Positions 41,936-50,914 of a DNA stretch of 64,000 nucleotides are shown one piece after another. The position numbers and the translations under genes are program-made. The notes beneath the pieces were generated by a model. The model searched no databases. It saw nothing but the letters and a program-made list of their open reading frames with translations, and had not been told where the DNA came from. The DNA comes from Streptomyces sp. NBC_00237 (GTDB lineage: Bacteria; Actinomycetota; Actinomycetes; Streptomycetales; Streptomycetaceae), in assembly GCF_026342435.1 (NCBI RefSeq), contig NZ_JAPEMT010000002.1:1116001-1180000 (forward strand), in the 5' to 3' direction. Within the stretch, counting starts at the first letter, position 1, and every line of letters starts with the position of its first letter.

Positions 41936-44002
41936 ATGTCCCTGGAACCCTTGAGCGACCCCTTCCTCGCCCTCTCCGCCAGAACCGGCCGCTTCTCCTA
42001 CGGCGCCCCGCGCGCCACGACCTTCGCCGACGGCGGGAAGCTGCTCTTCTTCCTGCGCTCCGCCGGGCCCACCGACCCGTACGACGACCTCTGGGTCCTG
42101 GACACCGCCACGGGTGAGGAGCGGCAGCTCACCGAGTGCCGCGCCCTGGCCCCCGAAGGGGGTGAACCTCCGCTCGTCGAACGGCAGTTGAGGGAGCGCA
42201 TCCGGCTCGTCGCCGCCGGGATCGGCCTCTACTCGCTCTCCGGCGACGGCCGCTTCGCCGTCTTCGCGCTGTACGGCCGCCTGTTCCGCGTCGGCACGGA
42301 CCCGCAGGGCAAGCCGGAACCGCAGGAGATCCCCGCGCCTGGCCCGGTCTTCGACCCCCGGCCGAACGCCGACGGCTCGCGGATCGCGTACGTCTGCGAG
42401 GACCGGCTGTACGTCGCCGACTGCGACCGGGGCACATCGACGCAGGTCTCCCCCGACGACGGCGCCCGCTGGGGCATCGCCGAATTCGCCGCGGCCGAGG
42501 AACTGGGCCGCTCGCGCGGGCACTGGTGGGCGCCGGACGGCAGGACCCTCCTGTCGGCCCGGGTGGACGAGTCGGCGCTGCCCCGCCTGGACTTCGGCGG
42601 CGAGTTCGCCTATCCGCTGGCGGGCGGCCCCAACGCGGACGTGGGGCTGTGGGTGCTGCGCGAGGACGGGAACGTACGGCTGGAGTGGGACCCCGCGGCG
42701 TACCCGTACGTCACGGACGCCGGATGGGAGTCGGACACCGAGGTCCGGCTGACCGTGCAGGACCGGCTCCAGCGCGAGATGCTGCTGCTGTCCGCCGACC
42801 CGGCGACCGGCGCCACACGGGTGCTGTCGCGGACCACGCATCCACTGTGGGTCGAGCAAGTTCCGGGCACGCCCGGCCAGTTGGCGGACGGTCGGATTCT
42901 CACCCCGGGCGAGACCGAGGGCGGTGCGGCGCAGACACTGCTCGTGGACGGGCAGCCGCTCACGGGACCCGGCCTTCAGGTCCGGTCCTTCGCAGGCGAG
43001 TTCGGCGGCTCGCTGGTGGTCGAGGCGGCTTTCGACGAGCCCGCCGACCAGCACGTCGTCCTGCTCGACCCGGCCGACGGCACGGTGCGGGCCCTCACCG
43101 AGGGGCCGGGGGTGCACGGTGTCGTCGTGTCCTCGGGGGCGCTGCTGCTCGTCTCCGCCGTTCCCGGCGAGCAGGTCCGGCGCACCGTACACACCTCCGA
43201 CGGGCGGGAGTTGACGCTCCGGAGCCTCGCCGAGCCCCTGCCGTACACGGTCGCGCCGCGCTTCGCCCGGGTCACCGAGCACCGGATTCCGACCCAGGTC
43301 GTACTGCCGCGCGGGCACGCCGCCGGGGAGCGTCTGCCCGTGCTCCTGGACGTGTACGGCGGTCCGGGCGCGCAGGCCGTGACCAGCGACCCCCGTGTGC
43401 AGCAGAACCGGCAGTGGTGGGCCGACCAGGGCTTCGCCGTGGTGACGGTCGACAACCGGGGCACCTCGAACGTCTCGCCCGCGTTCGCCCACGCCATCTA
43501 CCAGGGCTTCGCCCACGTCGTGCTCGGCGACCAGGTGGCGGCCCTCCAGGAACTGGGCGCACTGCACCCGGAGTTGGACCTGAGCCGGGTGGCGGTGCGC
43601 GGCTGGTCGTACGGCGGGTACCTCGCGGCGCTCGCCGTACTGCGGCGGCCGGACGTGTTCCACGCGGCTGTGGCCGGGGCACCCCCGACCGACAGCCGTG
43701 AGTACGACACGGCGTACACGGAACGGTACTTGGGGCTTCCCGAGGACCACCCCGAGGTCTACGACCGGGTGGCCCTGCGCGCGGACGCCGCCGGACTGAG
43801 CCGACCGCTGCTGATGGTGCAGGGGCTCGCCGACGACAACGTGCACCCGACGCACGTCTTCCGCCTCTCGGAGGCGCTGACCGATGCGGGCCGGGAGCAC
43901 GAGGTCCTGACGCTTCCGGGTGTCTCGCACATCCTCCCCGCCGGAGTGCGGGAGCAGCTGATGGTGCACGATCTGGCGTTCCTGCGGCGGTCGTTGCCGT
44001 AA
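41936..44002 (+). CDS. S9-family prolyl peptidase (dipeptidyl peptidase IV-like)
   Basis: The 688-residue protein has an N-terminal DPPIV-type beta-propeller (about 30-430) and a C-terminal alpha/beta-hydrolase domain. Catalytic Ser is in GWSYGGYLA, Asp in GLADDNVHP and His in GVSHILP. DPP-IV enzymes remove X-Pro or X-Ala dipeptides. No signal peptide is visible, so it probably acts on imported peptides. ATG 41936 lies 44 bp after the shared protease motif, linking it to the collagenase and Xaa-Pro aminopeptidase. Confidence 0.88.
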   Translation: MSLEPLSDPFLALSARTGRFSYGAPRATTFADGGKLLFFLRSAGPTDPYDDLWVLDTATGEERQLTECRALAPEGGEPPLVERQLRERIRLVAAGIGLYSLSGDGRFAVFALYGRLFRVGTDPQGKPEPQEIPAPGPVFDPRPNADGSRIAYVCEDRLYVADCDRGTSTQVSPDDGARWGIAEFAAAEELGRSRGHWWAPDGRTLLSARVDESALPRLDFGGEFAYPLAGGPNADVGLWVLREDGNVRLEWDPAAYPYVTDAGWESDTEVRLTVQDRLQREMLLLSADPATGATRVLSRTTHPLWVEQVPGTPGQLADGRILTPGETEGGAAQTLLVDGQPLTGPGLQVRSFAGEFGGSLVVEAAFDEPADQHVVLLDPADGTVRALTEGPGVHGVVVSSGALLLVSAVPGEQVRRTVHTSDGRELTLRSLAEPLPYTVAPRFARVTEHRIPTQVVLPRGHAAGERLPVLLDVYGGPGAQAVTSDPRVQQNRQWWADQGFAVVTVDNRGTSNVSPAFAHAIYQGFAHVVLGDQVAALQELGALHPELDLSRVAVRGWSYGGYLAALAVLRRPDVFHAAVAGAPPTDSREYDTAYTERYLGLPEDHPEVYDRVALRADAAGLSRPLLMVQGLADDNVHPTHVFRLSEALTDAGREHEVLTLPGVSHILPAGVREQLMVHDLAFLRRSLP

Positions 44003-44029
44003 CCGAGAGGTCACCACGGAAAGAGCAGC

Positions 44030-44059
44030 GGGGCCCCGGGTGGTGCTCACCGGGGCCCC
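44030..44059. terminator. Bidirectional stem-loop between S9 peptidase and collagenase
   Basis: GGGGCCCCGG and CCGGGGCCCC pair with a 10-base loop between two convergent genes. Confidence 0.85.
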
Positions 44060-44076
44060 TCTGCCGTATCAGGACG

Positions 44077-46434
44077 TCAGCGGCGCAGCGGGCCCTCGCA
44101 GACGAAGTCGGTGGTGCCTGCCTGGCCGGTGGACCAGACGTCGACCTTCCCGAAGGAGCAGTTCATGTCGCCGAAGTTGTTCGCGGCGGGCTTGGACCGG
44201 TCGAGGAGGTAGTAGTCGACGGTCTCCGACACGTCCTTGAACACCTTGCTGGGATCAGCGGAGTTGCTCAGGTTGGCGGTGATCCGGCCGGTGCAGGTGA
44301 AGCGGCCGAGTTCCTTGCCGCCGTCGTCCTTGCAGGCGGCGGGGTCGATGTAGGTGGCGGTCTTGAAGGCGGCCTTGACGTCGGCGGCGGAGGCGAACTT
44401 CAGCGAACCGTTGGGCGTGTACTGGGTGTTGGGCACGAAGAGCTGGTCGACGATGGCGATCTGCTGGTCGAGGAAGGCGTCGTAGCCGCGCTGGAGGTTG
44501 ACGTCGGAGCCCTGCTGCTTGCGCCAGGCGTCGTAGGCCGCGACGTCGTTGGCGCGCAGGTGCTTGTACATCTCCTGGAGCTTGCCCGGGTGGTCGCGCC
44601 ACAGGTACTCGAAGAAGGTCCCGGCGTACGGGTAGAAGCGGAAGCCGTCGCCGTTGTAGGTGGCGTGCAGGAGCTGATTGACCGTCATGCGCGGGCCGCC
44701 GCGCGAGGTGTCGGCGATGATGCTCTTGACCAGCGACTTGCGTACGGCGATGCCGTCCTCGCGGGTGGCGCCGTCGAAGAACTCGCCGGTGCCCTCGTCC
44801 ATGGCGGTGGTGCGGTCGTTCTGGTACCAGGGACCTTGACCGAAGGAGCCGTGCACGGCGAAGCGGCCGTTGAGGTAGTGGACGTACTCGTGGCGGAAGA
44901 GCTCTTCGAGGGTCAGCTGGGAGTCCTGGGGGACGCGGCGCTGGTAGGTGTAGAAGGTGGCGCCCTTCTCGATGTAGACGCCGCCGTTGTTGGTGGCCAT
45001 GCCGGTGAGCAGCGGGTGGTAGTTCTCGTAGTCCGCGCGGGATGCGTACAGGACGGTGTTGAGGGTGGTGTTGGTGTCGCCCGCGATCGGCTCGGTGCTG
45101 CCGATCACCCGGTGGAACTGGGCCTTGACCTGCTTGGACGCGTAGTAGAGCTGGTCGACGGTGGCGCGGTCGAGGCCGGTGCGGACCTTGATGGCGCCGT
45201 TGTCGTAGGTGTAGGTGTACGGGAAGATCCTCTTCTCGATGTCCTCCTTGCACACCCCGTACGGCTTGCACGCTTCGTACGTGTTGAGCCAGCTGGCGAC
45301 CTTGGCCCAGGGCGCGCTGCCGTCGCCGAAGTTCTGCTTGGTGGTGGCGAGGAGGGGGCCGAGGTCGGCGACGATGGAGTCCTTGAGCCCGTCGATCTGG
45401 CCGAACCGGCCGTACTCGCTGAGCGCGTCGCGCACCACCCACTCGTTGGGCGTGCCCTTGAGGTGGGTGTAACCGGCGAACTTCTTGAACGACTCGCGGT
45501 ACGCGGCGTTCTCCTTGACGACCGTGTGGAAGGCCGTGTCCTTGTTGCCGGGGTAGACGCCGAGGTAGTTCGTCGACAGCGCGGCCAGTGCGGCGCCGCC
45601 CCAGGCCGGGTCCGCGTACTGGGTGTTGTGGTACTGGTCCATGGTGGCCAGGACCTTGCGGATCAGGCCCAGTTGGGAATGGCGCAGGCCGGGTCCTGCG
45701 GCGTAGAGCGCCTCGCGCAGGGTGTTGGCGTTGGTCTTGGTGACGTCGAAGGTGCGGGCCGCCGTGCCGAAGTCGTTGATCGCGCGGCGCACGGTCTCCA
45801 CGGTCGGGGTGTCGGTGGTGTCGATCTCGTCGCGCGAGAAGTCGTGGTAGGCCACCGCGTGCAGGTACGTGAACATCTCGTACAGGTGGGTGGTGTTCTT
45901 GCCGTCGTGGTTCGGGGCGAGGCTCGATATGCGCCGGGCGACGGCCTGCACGTGGGCGTCGGACATGACCGGCGCGAGGCGGGCGTCCCAGGTCCAGATC
46001 AGGTCGCGCATACAGCCGTCGGCGGTGACGGCCGGGTCGGCGAGGAAGTCCGCGAACTGCTCGGGGCCGAGGCGCGTGATGCCGTCGAGGGTGCAGGGGA
46101 CGCCCGCCGCTCTCAGGGATCTCTGGGCCGAGGATCTCTCGGCGGCCGGGAGCGCCTTGGTCTGGGCACCCGGTATCCGGCCTTCCTTGGTGATGGCCTG
46201 GGGCGCCGGAATGGCGCTCTCCGACTTCGGTGCGGTCGCGAGCCGTTCGACCTCGTCGAAGGGGTTGACGTCGGCCTGGGCCGCACGGGGCTGCGGCTGT
46301 CGGGCGGCGTCGGAGAAGGCGTTCGTCGCGGAGGGAAGGGGCGCGGCCTGGGCCGACTGGATGACCGGTACGACGAGGGCGGTCGAGAGAGTGGCGGCCA
46401 GCAGAATCCTGCGCGGCATACGCGAGTGGGACAC
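44077..46434 (-). CDS. Secreted M9-family collagenase
   Basis: The protein has 785 residues from GTG 46434, preceded by GGAG at a 6-base spacing. A Sec signal (MPRRILLAATLSTALVVPV, cleaved after AQA) and an Ala/Pro-rich propeptide come first. The M9 N-terminal activator domain follows, then the gluzincin core with zinc motif HEYVH and the downstream Glu in MDEGTGEFFDG. Residues 690 onward form a small Cys-containing C-terminal domain (CKDDGG, FTCTG, NCSFG, FVCEG). It cleaves triple-helical collagen outside the cell. PKD and collagen-binding repeats found in clostridial enzymes are absent. Confidence 0.88.
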   Translation of the reverse strand: MSHSRMPRRILLAATLSTALVVPVIQSAQAAPLPSATNAFSDAARQPQPRAAQADVNPFDEVERLATAPKSESAIPAPQAITKEGRIPGAQTKALPAAERSSAQRSLRAAGVPCTLDGITRLGPEQFADFLADPAVTADGCMRDLIWTWDARLAPVMSDAHVQAVARRISSLAPNHDGKNTTHLYEMFTYLHAVAYHDFSRDEIDTTDTPTVETVRRAINDFGTAARTFDVTKTNANTLREALYAAGPGLRHSQLGLIRKVLATMDQYHNTQYADPAWGGAALAALSTNYLGVYPGNKDTAFHTVVKENAAYRESFKKFAGYTHLKGTPNEWVVRDALSEYGRFGQIDGLKDSIVADLGPLLATTKQNFGDGSAPWAKVASWLNTYEACKPYGVCKEDIEKRIFPYTYTYDNGAIKVRTGLDRATVDQLYYASKQVKAQFHRVIGSTEPIAGDTNTTLNTVLYASRADYENYHPLLTGMATNNGGVYIEKGATFYTYQRRVPQDSQLTLEELFRHEYVHYLNGRFAVHGSFGQGPWYQNDRTTAMDEGTGEFFDGATREDGIAVRKSLVKSIIADTSRGGPRMTVNQLLHATYNGDGFRFYPYAGTFFEYLWRDHPGKLQEMYKHLRANDVAAYDAWRKQQGSDVNLQRGYDAFLDQQIAIVDQLFVPNTQYTPNGSLKFASAADVKAAFKTATYIDPAACKDDGGKELGRFTCTGRITANLSNSADPSKVFKDVSETVDYYLLDRSKPAANNFGDMNCSFGKVDVWSTGQAGTTDFVCEGPLRR

Positions 46435-46516
46435 CTGGGTCTCCGGATCTGTGTGGGGAGTTGAGGGGCCGGTGCCGACGGTTGCGTCGGGTTCCGCACC
46501 CCGAGGTGTGACCCGT

Positions 46517-46545
46517 AACATAGTAATGTGAAATTGCACTGACAA
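46517..46545 (-). promoter_or_regulatory. Collagenase promoter with shared protease motif
   Basis: On the minus strand TTGTCA (46545-46540) and TATGTT (46522-46517) are separated by 17 bases, a good sigma-70-type promoter. The spacer contains AGTGCAATTTCACAT (46540-46526), identical to the S9 promoter motif. On the plus strand it lies 43 bp before the Xaa-Pro aminopeptidase start, so both divergent genes can be controlled. Confidence 0.7.
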
Positions 46546-46582
46546 GACTTCAGACGACTCTCCTGCCTCCGGAGGCGAAAAA

Positions 46583-47986
46583 GTGACCTCGCACCCCAGC
46601 TCGAAGCCCGCGCAGACCGAGCAACTCCGCACCGTAAGCCACGATTTGCCGGTTTCGCCCGCGCTGGATGCGTACATGGGTGAGCGGTGGGCGGCCTCGC
46701 CGCTGCCCGCCCCCGACGCACGCGTACCGGGTTTCGAGCACTTCGCGGGTCGCAGGGAGCGGCTGGCCGCTCGCTTCCCCGGCGAGCAACTGGTGATTCC
46801 GGCGGGTGAGTTGAAGGTCCGGTCGAACGACTGCGACTACCGCTTCCGGCCGTACAGCGCGTACGTCTGGCTGACCGGGCTGACGACCGAGGACCAGCCG
46901 GGGCACGCACTGGTGATCCAGCCGGACGGGGAAGCCGTGCTGTACGTACGGCCGCGCTCGCCGCGCGGGGACGGGCGCGGGGAGTTCTACCGGGACCGCA
47001 GGTACGGCGAGTTCTGGGTGGGGCGGCGGCCGGACCTGGCGGAGGCGGCGCAACTGACGGGGATCAGGTGTGCGCACCTCGACGACCTGGTGGTGGGGGC
47101 CGGGGCGAGGGTGGCGGGTGTCGATCCCGAACTCACCGTCTCCCTGAGCGAGTTGAGGCTCGTGAAGGACGCGTGGGAGGTGGGACAGATCCAGCTGGCG
47201 GTGGACCACACCGTGAGCGGGTTCGAGGACGTCGTACGGTCACTGCCGACGGCCCTGGCGCATCCGCGCGGGGAGCGGTGGATCGAAGGAGTCTTCAATC
47301 TCCGGGCGCGGGCGGACGGCAACGGGCCCGGGTACGACACGATCGCGGCGTCCGGCGCGCACGCGTGCGTGCTGCACTGGATACGCAACGACGGGGCCCT
47401 CGACCGGGACAAGCTGCTGCTGCTGGACGCGGGAGTCGAGGCGGACAGCCTCTACACCTCCGACATCACGCGGACGCTCCCGCTCTCGGGGCGCTTCTCG
47501 CCGGTGCAGCGGCAGGTGTACGACCTGGTGCTGGCCGCGCAGAACGCGGGCATCGCGGCGCTGAAGCCGGGGGCGAGCTTCCGGGACTTCCACCGGGCGT
47601 GCTCGGCGGTGCTGGCGGAGGGGCTGCACGAATGGGGTGTGCTGAGGGTGTCGCCGGAGGAGTCGCTGCGGGCGGAGAGCGGGCTGCACCGGCGGTACTC
47701 GTTGTGCAGCTCGGGGCACATGATGGGGCTGGACCTGCATGACTGCGCGCAGGCGAGGGCTTCGCAGTACCTGGACGGAGTGCTGGAGGAGGGGCAGGTG
47801 CTGACCGTGGAGCCGGGGCTCTACCTTCAGCCGGACGACGAGACGCTGCCGCAGGAGCTGCGGGGCATTGGTGTCCGGATCGAGGACGATCTGGTCATCA
47901 CGACTGACGGGGCGCGGCTGATGTCCTCTGCGTTGCCGCGCGAGGCGGATGCGGTTGAGGAGTGGATGGGATCGTTGCTCGGCTGA
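46583..47986 (+). CDS. Xaa-Pro aminopeptidase (M24B, PepP-like)
   Basis: This 467-residue M24 peptidase has an N-terminal AMP_N domain (about 50-180) and a pita-bread catalytic domain. Metal ligands are visible in LLLLDAGVE (Asp), TSDITRTLP (Asp), SGHMMGLDLHD (His), TVEPGLY (Glu) and GVRIEDD (Glu). It removes N-terminal residues preceding proline or hydroxyproline, such as those in collagen peptides. GTG 46583 follows CCGGAGG. It is divergent from the collagenase. Confidence 0.92.
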   Translation: MTSHPSSKPAQTEQLRTVSHDLPVSPALDAYMGERWAASPLPAPDARVPGFEHFAGRRERLAARFPGEQLVIPAGELKVRSNDCDYRFRPYSAYVWLTGLTTEDQPGHALVIQPDGEAVLYVRPRSPRGDGRGEFYRDRRYGEFWVGRRPDLAEAAQLTGIRCAHLDDLVVGAGARVAGVDPELTVSLSELRLVKDAWEVGQIQLAVDHTVSGFEDVVRSLPTALAHPRGERWIEGVFNLRARADGNGPGYDTIAASGAHACVLHWIRNDGALDRDKLLLLDAGVEADSLYTSDITRTLPLSGRFSPVQRQVYDLVLAAQNAGIAALKPGASFRDFHRACSAVLAEGLHEWGVLRVSPEESLRAESGLHRRYSLCSSGHMMGLDLHDCAQARASQYLDGVLEEGQVLTVEPGLYLQPDDETLPQELRGIGVRIEDDLVITTDGARLMSSALPREADAVEEWMGSLLG

Positions 47987-48000
47987 GGGCTCGGGGGTGG

Positions 48001-48190
48001 GGCCGGGGTCACTGCCGGGGGCTCTGCCCCGGACCCCGGCCCGCCTTCGGCGGGATGAGTCCCCTACCCCGCCCCTTCACCTAAAGCGCTCGCCGCGCGG
48101 CAGTCCCGTACACGTGCGGGTGCGTCGTGGCTGGTCGCGCAGTTCCCCACGCCCCTGGAGGCATGCTTCGCAGCCTCCCCGCACCTACGG
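48001..48190. repeat. Dispersed Streptomyces-type intergenic repeats and hairpins
   Basis: The stretch contains GGCCGGGGT/ACCCCGGCC (48001-48009/48033-48041) enclosing CCGGGG/CCCCGG, then CCCGCC-TTC-GGCGGG. After these comes GGCTGGTCGCGCAGTTCCCC, a sequence I recognise as recurring in many Streptomyces intergenic regions. It follows the aminopeptidase stop, so part of it serves as terminator. Confidence 0.7.
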
Positions 48191-48197
48191 AAAGCCT

Positions 48198-48632
48198 CTA
48201 CCTCTCCGAGAGGGGGGCGGGGGCTTCCTGGATGACCCAGCCGTTGCCGTCGGGGTCGCGGAAGTAGGCCCAGGAATTCCAGGTGTCGCCCTTGCCTTCC
48301 TCCCAGCCCTTCTCCCCCAGGTGCAGCACGGGGCTGATGTCGACCCCCCTCCCCGCCAGCTCCTCGCGCCCCGCCTCGATGTCCACGACGCACAGCTGTA
48401 GTCCCTGGAGCGACCCGGGCTCCGCCGGAGTGGCCCATTGCGACGGCGGGGCCATGCCCTCCGTCAGTACGATCGAGCAGCGCGAGCCCGCCGGTGTCAG
48501 CTGCACGACCCGGGTCGTCTCACTGATCTGCATGTCGATGTCGACCTTGAATCCGCACTTGTCCGCGTAGAAGCCCTTCGCCCGGTCGATGTCCGCCACC
48601 GGCACCATGACGACTTCGAGGGTCCATTCCAT
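48198..48632 (-). CDS. VOC-superfamily (glyoxalase-like) protein
   Basis: The 144-residue protein has two beta-alpha-beta-beta-beta modules (VVMVPVADIDRAKGFY, then LQLCVVDIEAG) and a closing YFRDPDGNGWVIQE. The latter is typical of bleomycin-resistance/glyoxalase folds with a metal-ligand Glu. The substrate is unknown. ATG 48632 follows GAGGAG. It lies downstream of the GntR gene past a strong hairpin and is probably independent of the hydroxyproline genes. Confidence 0.87.
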   Translation of the reverse strand: MEWTLEVVMVPVADIDRAKGFYADKCGFKVDIDMQISETTRVVQLTPAGSRCSIVLTEGMAPPSQWATPAEPGSLQGLQLCVVDIEAGREELAGRGVDISPVLHLGEKGWEEGKGDTWNSWAYFRDPDGNGWVIQEAPAPLSER

Positions 48633-48679
48633 GGGGTTCTCCTCCACTGCTCGGGACGTCGCCCGCAGCGGAAGCAGAA

Positions 48680-48732
48680 GCAGGGGGCGGCGTACCAGGA
48701 TGGAAGACCCATCCTGGTACGCCACCCCCTGC
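48680..48732. terminator. Long imperfect hairpin between gntR and VOC genes
   Basis: GGCGTACCAGGATGG and its perfect complement flank a 5-base loop (48689-48703/48709-48723). Beyond one mismatch the stem continues 8 more pairs (GCAGGGGG/CCCCCTGC), 23 pairs in all. It should end the hydroxyproline operon. Confidence 0.75.
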
Positions 48733-48759
48733 CCCGCTACCCAACCACCACATCCAGCG

Positions 48760-49479
48760 CTATCGCGCGCCCAGCTTCCGCGCCGCCGGCTGCCTCGGCT
48801 CCACCGGTTCGTCCCTGCCCTGCGCCCACAGCGACCTCACGTGCCCCAGGTGCCTCTCCATGCACGCCTCCGCGGCCTCGGCGTCTCCGGTCAGCATCAG
48901 GTCCAGGAGTTCCAGGTGTTCCTCCGCCGACGGCAGCAGCTCGTTGCGCTCGTCGAGCCGGGTCAGGCCGTACAGGCGGGAACGCTTGCGCAGGTCTCCC
49001 ACCGTCTCCACCAGTCGCTCGTTGCCCGCGAGGCCCAGCAGTGTCAGGTGGAAGCGGCGGTCGGCCTCCAGATAGCCGATCAGGTCGTGCTTGCGGGCCG
49101 ACGCCACGATCTCCAGCGCGACCGGACGCAACGCCTCCAGTTCCTCGCGGGTGGCGGTCCTGGTGATCCGACCGACCACAGGCACCTCGATGAGGGCACG
49201 GATCTCGGTGTACTGGTCGAGGTCGCGCTCGCTCACCTCGGTGATCCGGAACCCCTTGTTCCGCACGGGCTCCACCAGGCCCTCACGCGCCAGGTCGAGC
49301 ATCGCCTCGCGCACGGGCGTCGCGGAGACGCCGAAGTCGGCGGCGAGGCCGGGCGCCGAGTAGACGGAGCCCGGCCTGAGTTCGCCCGCGATCAGCGCCG
49401 CGCGCAGGGCGTTCGCGACCTGGTCGCGAAGTCGTTCCTGTGCGGTGATCAGGTGGCGCTGCTGCTTGAGTTCACCCAT
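48760..49479 (-). CDS. GntR-family regulator, FadR (FCD) subfamily
   Basis: The 239-residue regulator has an N-terminal winged helix (LRDQVANALRAALIAGELRPG, then DFGVSATPVREAMLDLAREGLVEPV) and an FCD effector domain whose metal-binding His positions fit DRRFHLTLL and MERHLGHVRS. ATG 49479 follows GGAGG. It closes the hydroxyproline operon and is the most likely sensor of hydroxyproline or an intermediate. TGTGACAT-type motifs near its gene and in the two hydroxyproline promoters are candidate sites. Confidence 0.9.
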   Translation of the reverse strand: MGELKQQRHLITAQERLRDQVANALRAALIAGELRPGSVYSAPGLAADFGVSATPVREAMLDLAREGLVEPVRNKGFRITEVSERDLDQYTEIRALIEVPVVGRITRTATREELEALRPVALEIVASARKHDLIGYLEADRRFHLTLLGLAGNERLVETVGDLRKRSRLYGLTRLDERNELLPSAEEHLELLDLMLTGDAEAAEACMERHLGHVRSLWAQGRDEPVEPRQPAARKLGAR

Positions 49480-49511
49480 GACGGTCCTCCGTGTTGCTGC
49501 GGACCGCCAGC

Positions 49512-49528
49512 GTACAATGTCACGTTGC
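49512..49528. promoter_or_regulatory. GntR-type motif upstream of gntR
   Basis: The minus strand reads GCAACGTGACATTGTAC, 33 bp before the gntR ATG and spanning the aldehyde dehydrogenase stop. It shares GTGACATTGTAC with the pattern at 41878, 46526, 52975 and 56068. Confidence 0.55.
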
Positions 49529-50914
49529 GCGGTCGGTGGCCCGGTGGAGCGAGTAGGTGCGTGTCGAGGTGTAGAAGTCCAGTGCACTACGGCCCTGTTC
49601 ACGCGGGCCGTGGCTGGAGGACTTGGTTCCGCCGAAGGGGAGGTGGAAGTCGACACCGGACGATGGCGCATTGATACGGATCATGCCCGTGTCGAGCGCG
49701 TCGAGCCCGTGCAGGGCGGTGTCGAGGTCCCGCGTGTGCACGGAGGTGACGAGCCCGTGCGGCACGGCGTTGGCCATTCGTACCGCTTGGTCGAGGTCGG
49801 TCGCGTGCAGCAGGACGGCGACGGGGCCGAAGATCTCTTCCCTCAACAGCTGGTGCCCGGACGGCACTTGCTCGACGAGGGTGGGCGCCACGTACCATCC
49901 TTCGTCGTGTGCGGGCTTGCCTCCCGCGAGCAGGGCCACGTCGCTGGAGGCGTCCAGCACCTTGCGGCGCGCGGCCTCCGAGATCACCGGACCACACACG
50001 GTGGCGGGGTCCGAGGGGTCAGCGGCCGGGATCGCGCGGAGCGCGTCCGCGAGGGCGTCCCGGAGGGGGGCCAGTGCCGCGCCCACGGCGATGACGCGGC
50101 TGGTGGCGGTGCATTTCTGGCCCGCGTATCCGGCGATGGCGGCAGCGATGTGCGCGGCGGCCCGCTGCGGGTCGGCGTCGGGGAGGACGAGTGCGGCGTT
50201 GAGGCCGCCCATCTCGGCCTGGACGGGGATGCCGCGTGCGGTGGCGTTGCGGACGACGGCGCCCCCGGTGACGGTGGAACCGGTGAAGGAGATCACGTCG
50301 GCGGCGGAGGTGAGCGCGTTGCCTTCGGGCGCACCTCCGGGAATGAGGGTGAACACCCCTTCGGGGAGGGCCTGTTGCAGGAGCTCGGTGAGGCGGATCG
50401 CGCAGGCGGTGGCCTCGGGTGCGGGCTTGAGGACAACAGCGTTGCCCGCCGCGAGGGCCGGTGCGGCCTTCCAGACGGGGATGGCGAAGGGGAAGTTCCA
50501 CGGGGTGATGAGCCCCGCGACGCCGTACGGCCTGCGGCGGGTGAGCAGGAGGCCGGGTCCAGAGGCCGTCTCGTGTACCGATCCCGTTGCGTCGTAAGGG
50601 AGTTGGGCAAAGTAGCGGAGGATGGCGACCGTGCGCGCGACCTCGCCGCGCGCTTCGGCGAGGGGCTTGCCCACCTCTCGTACGGCGAGGTCCGCCAGCT
50701 CGGCGCCCGCCTGCTCGATGGCGTACGCGGCGGCGCCAAGCGCCTGGGAACGGGCGGCGGCACCGGACGCGTACCAGGACCGGTGGGCGTCGCGGGCGCG
50801 GTCGGTGGCCTCGACAGTGCGCCAGGTACCGGTGCTGGGGACGTCGGCGACCTGGTCGGCGGGGTTCGCCGGGTTGTGGGAGACGACGCGGGTGGAGGCG
50901 ATGGTGCTCGTCAC
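49520..50914 (-). CDS. Aldehyde dehydrogenase, probable 2,5-dioxovalerate (KGSA) dehydrogenase
   Basis: The 464-residue ALDH has the segment PWNFPFAIPVWKAAPALAAG, FTGSTVTGG, catalytic Glu in AEMGGLN and catalytic Cys in GYAGQKCTATS. In this operon it should oxidise alpha-ketoglutarate semialdehyde to 2-oxoglutarate, the last step of hydroxyproline catabolism. GTG 50914 overlaps the epimerase stop by 4 bases. Its ribosome site (GGAGG-GTT-CCTCC) can fold on itself. Confidence 0.88.
   Translation of the reverse strand: MTSTIASTRVVSHNPANPADQVADVPSTGTWRTVEATDRARDAHRSWYASGAAARSQALGAAAYAIEQAGAELADLAVREVGKPLAEARGEVARTVAILRYFAQLPYDATGSVHETASGPGLLLTRRRPYGVAGLITPWNFPFAIPVWKAAPALAAGNAVVLKPAPEATACAIRLTELLQQALPEGVFTLIPGGAPEGNALTSAADVISFTGSTVTGGAVVRNATARGIPVQAEMGGLNAALVLPDADPQRAAAHIAAAIAGYAGQKCTATSRVIAVGAALAPLRDALADALRAIPAADPSDPATVCGPVISEAARRKVLDASSDVALLAGGKPAHDEGWYVAPTLVEQVPSGHQLLREEIFGPVAVLLHATDLDQAVRMANAVPHGLVTSVHTRDLDTALHGLDALDTGMIRINAPSSGVDFHLPFGGTKSSSHGPREQGRSALDFYTSTRTYSLHRATDRAT

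Noticed and set aside
48001..48190. CRISPR-like array suggested by repeated palindromes
   Set aside because: The palindromes are nested and of different sequence, without regular repeat-spacer structure; they match dispersed Streptomyces intergenic repeats.
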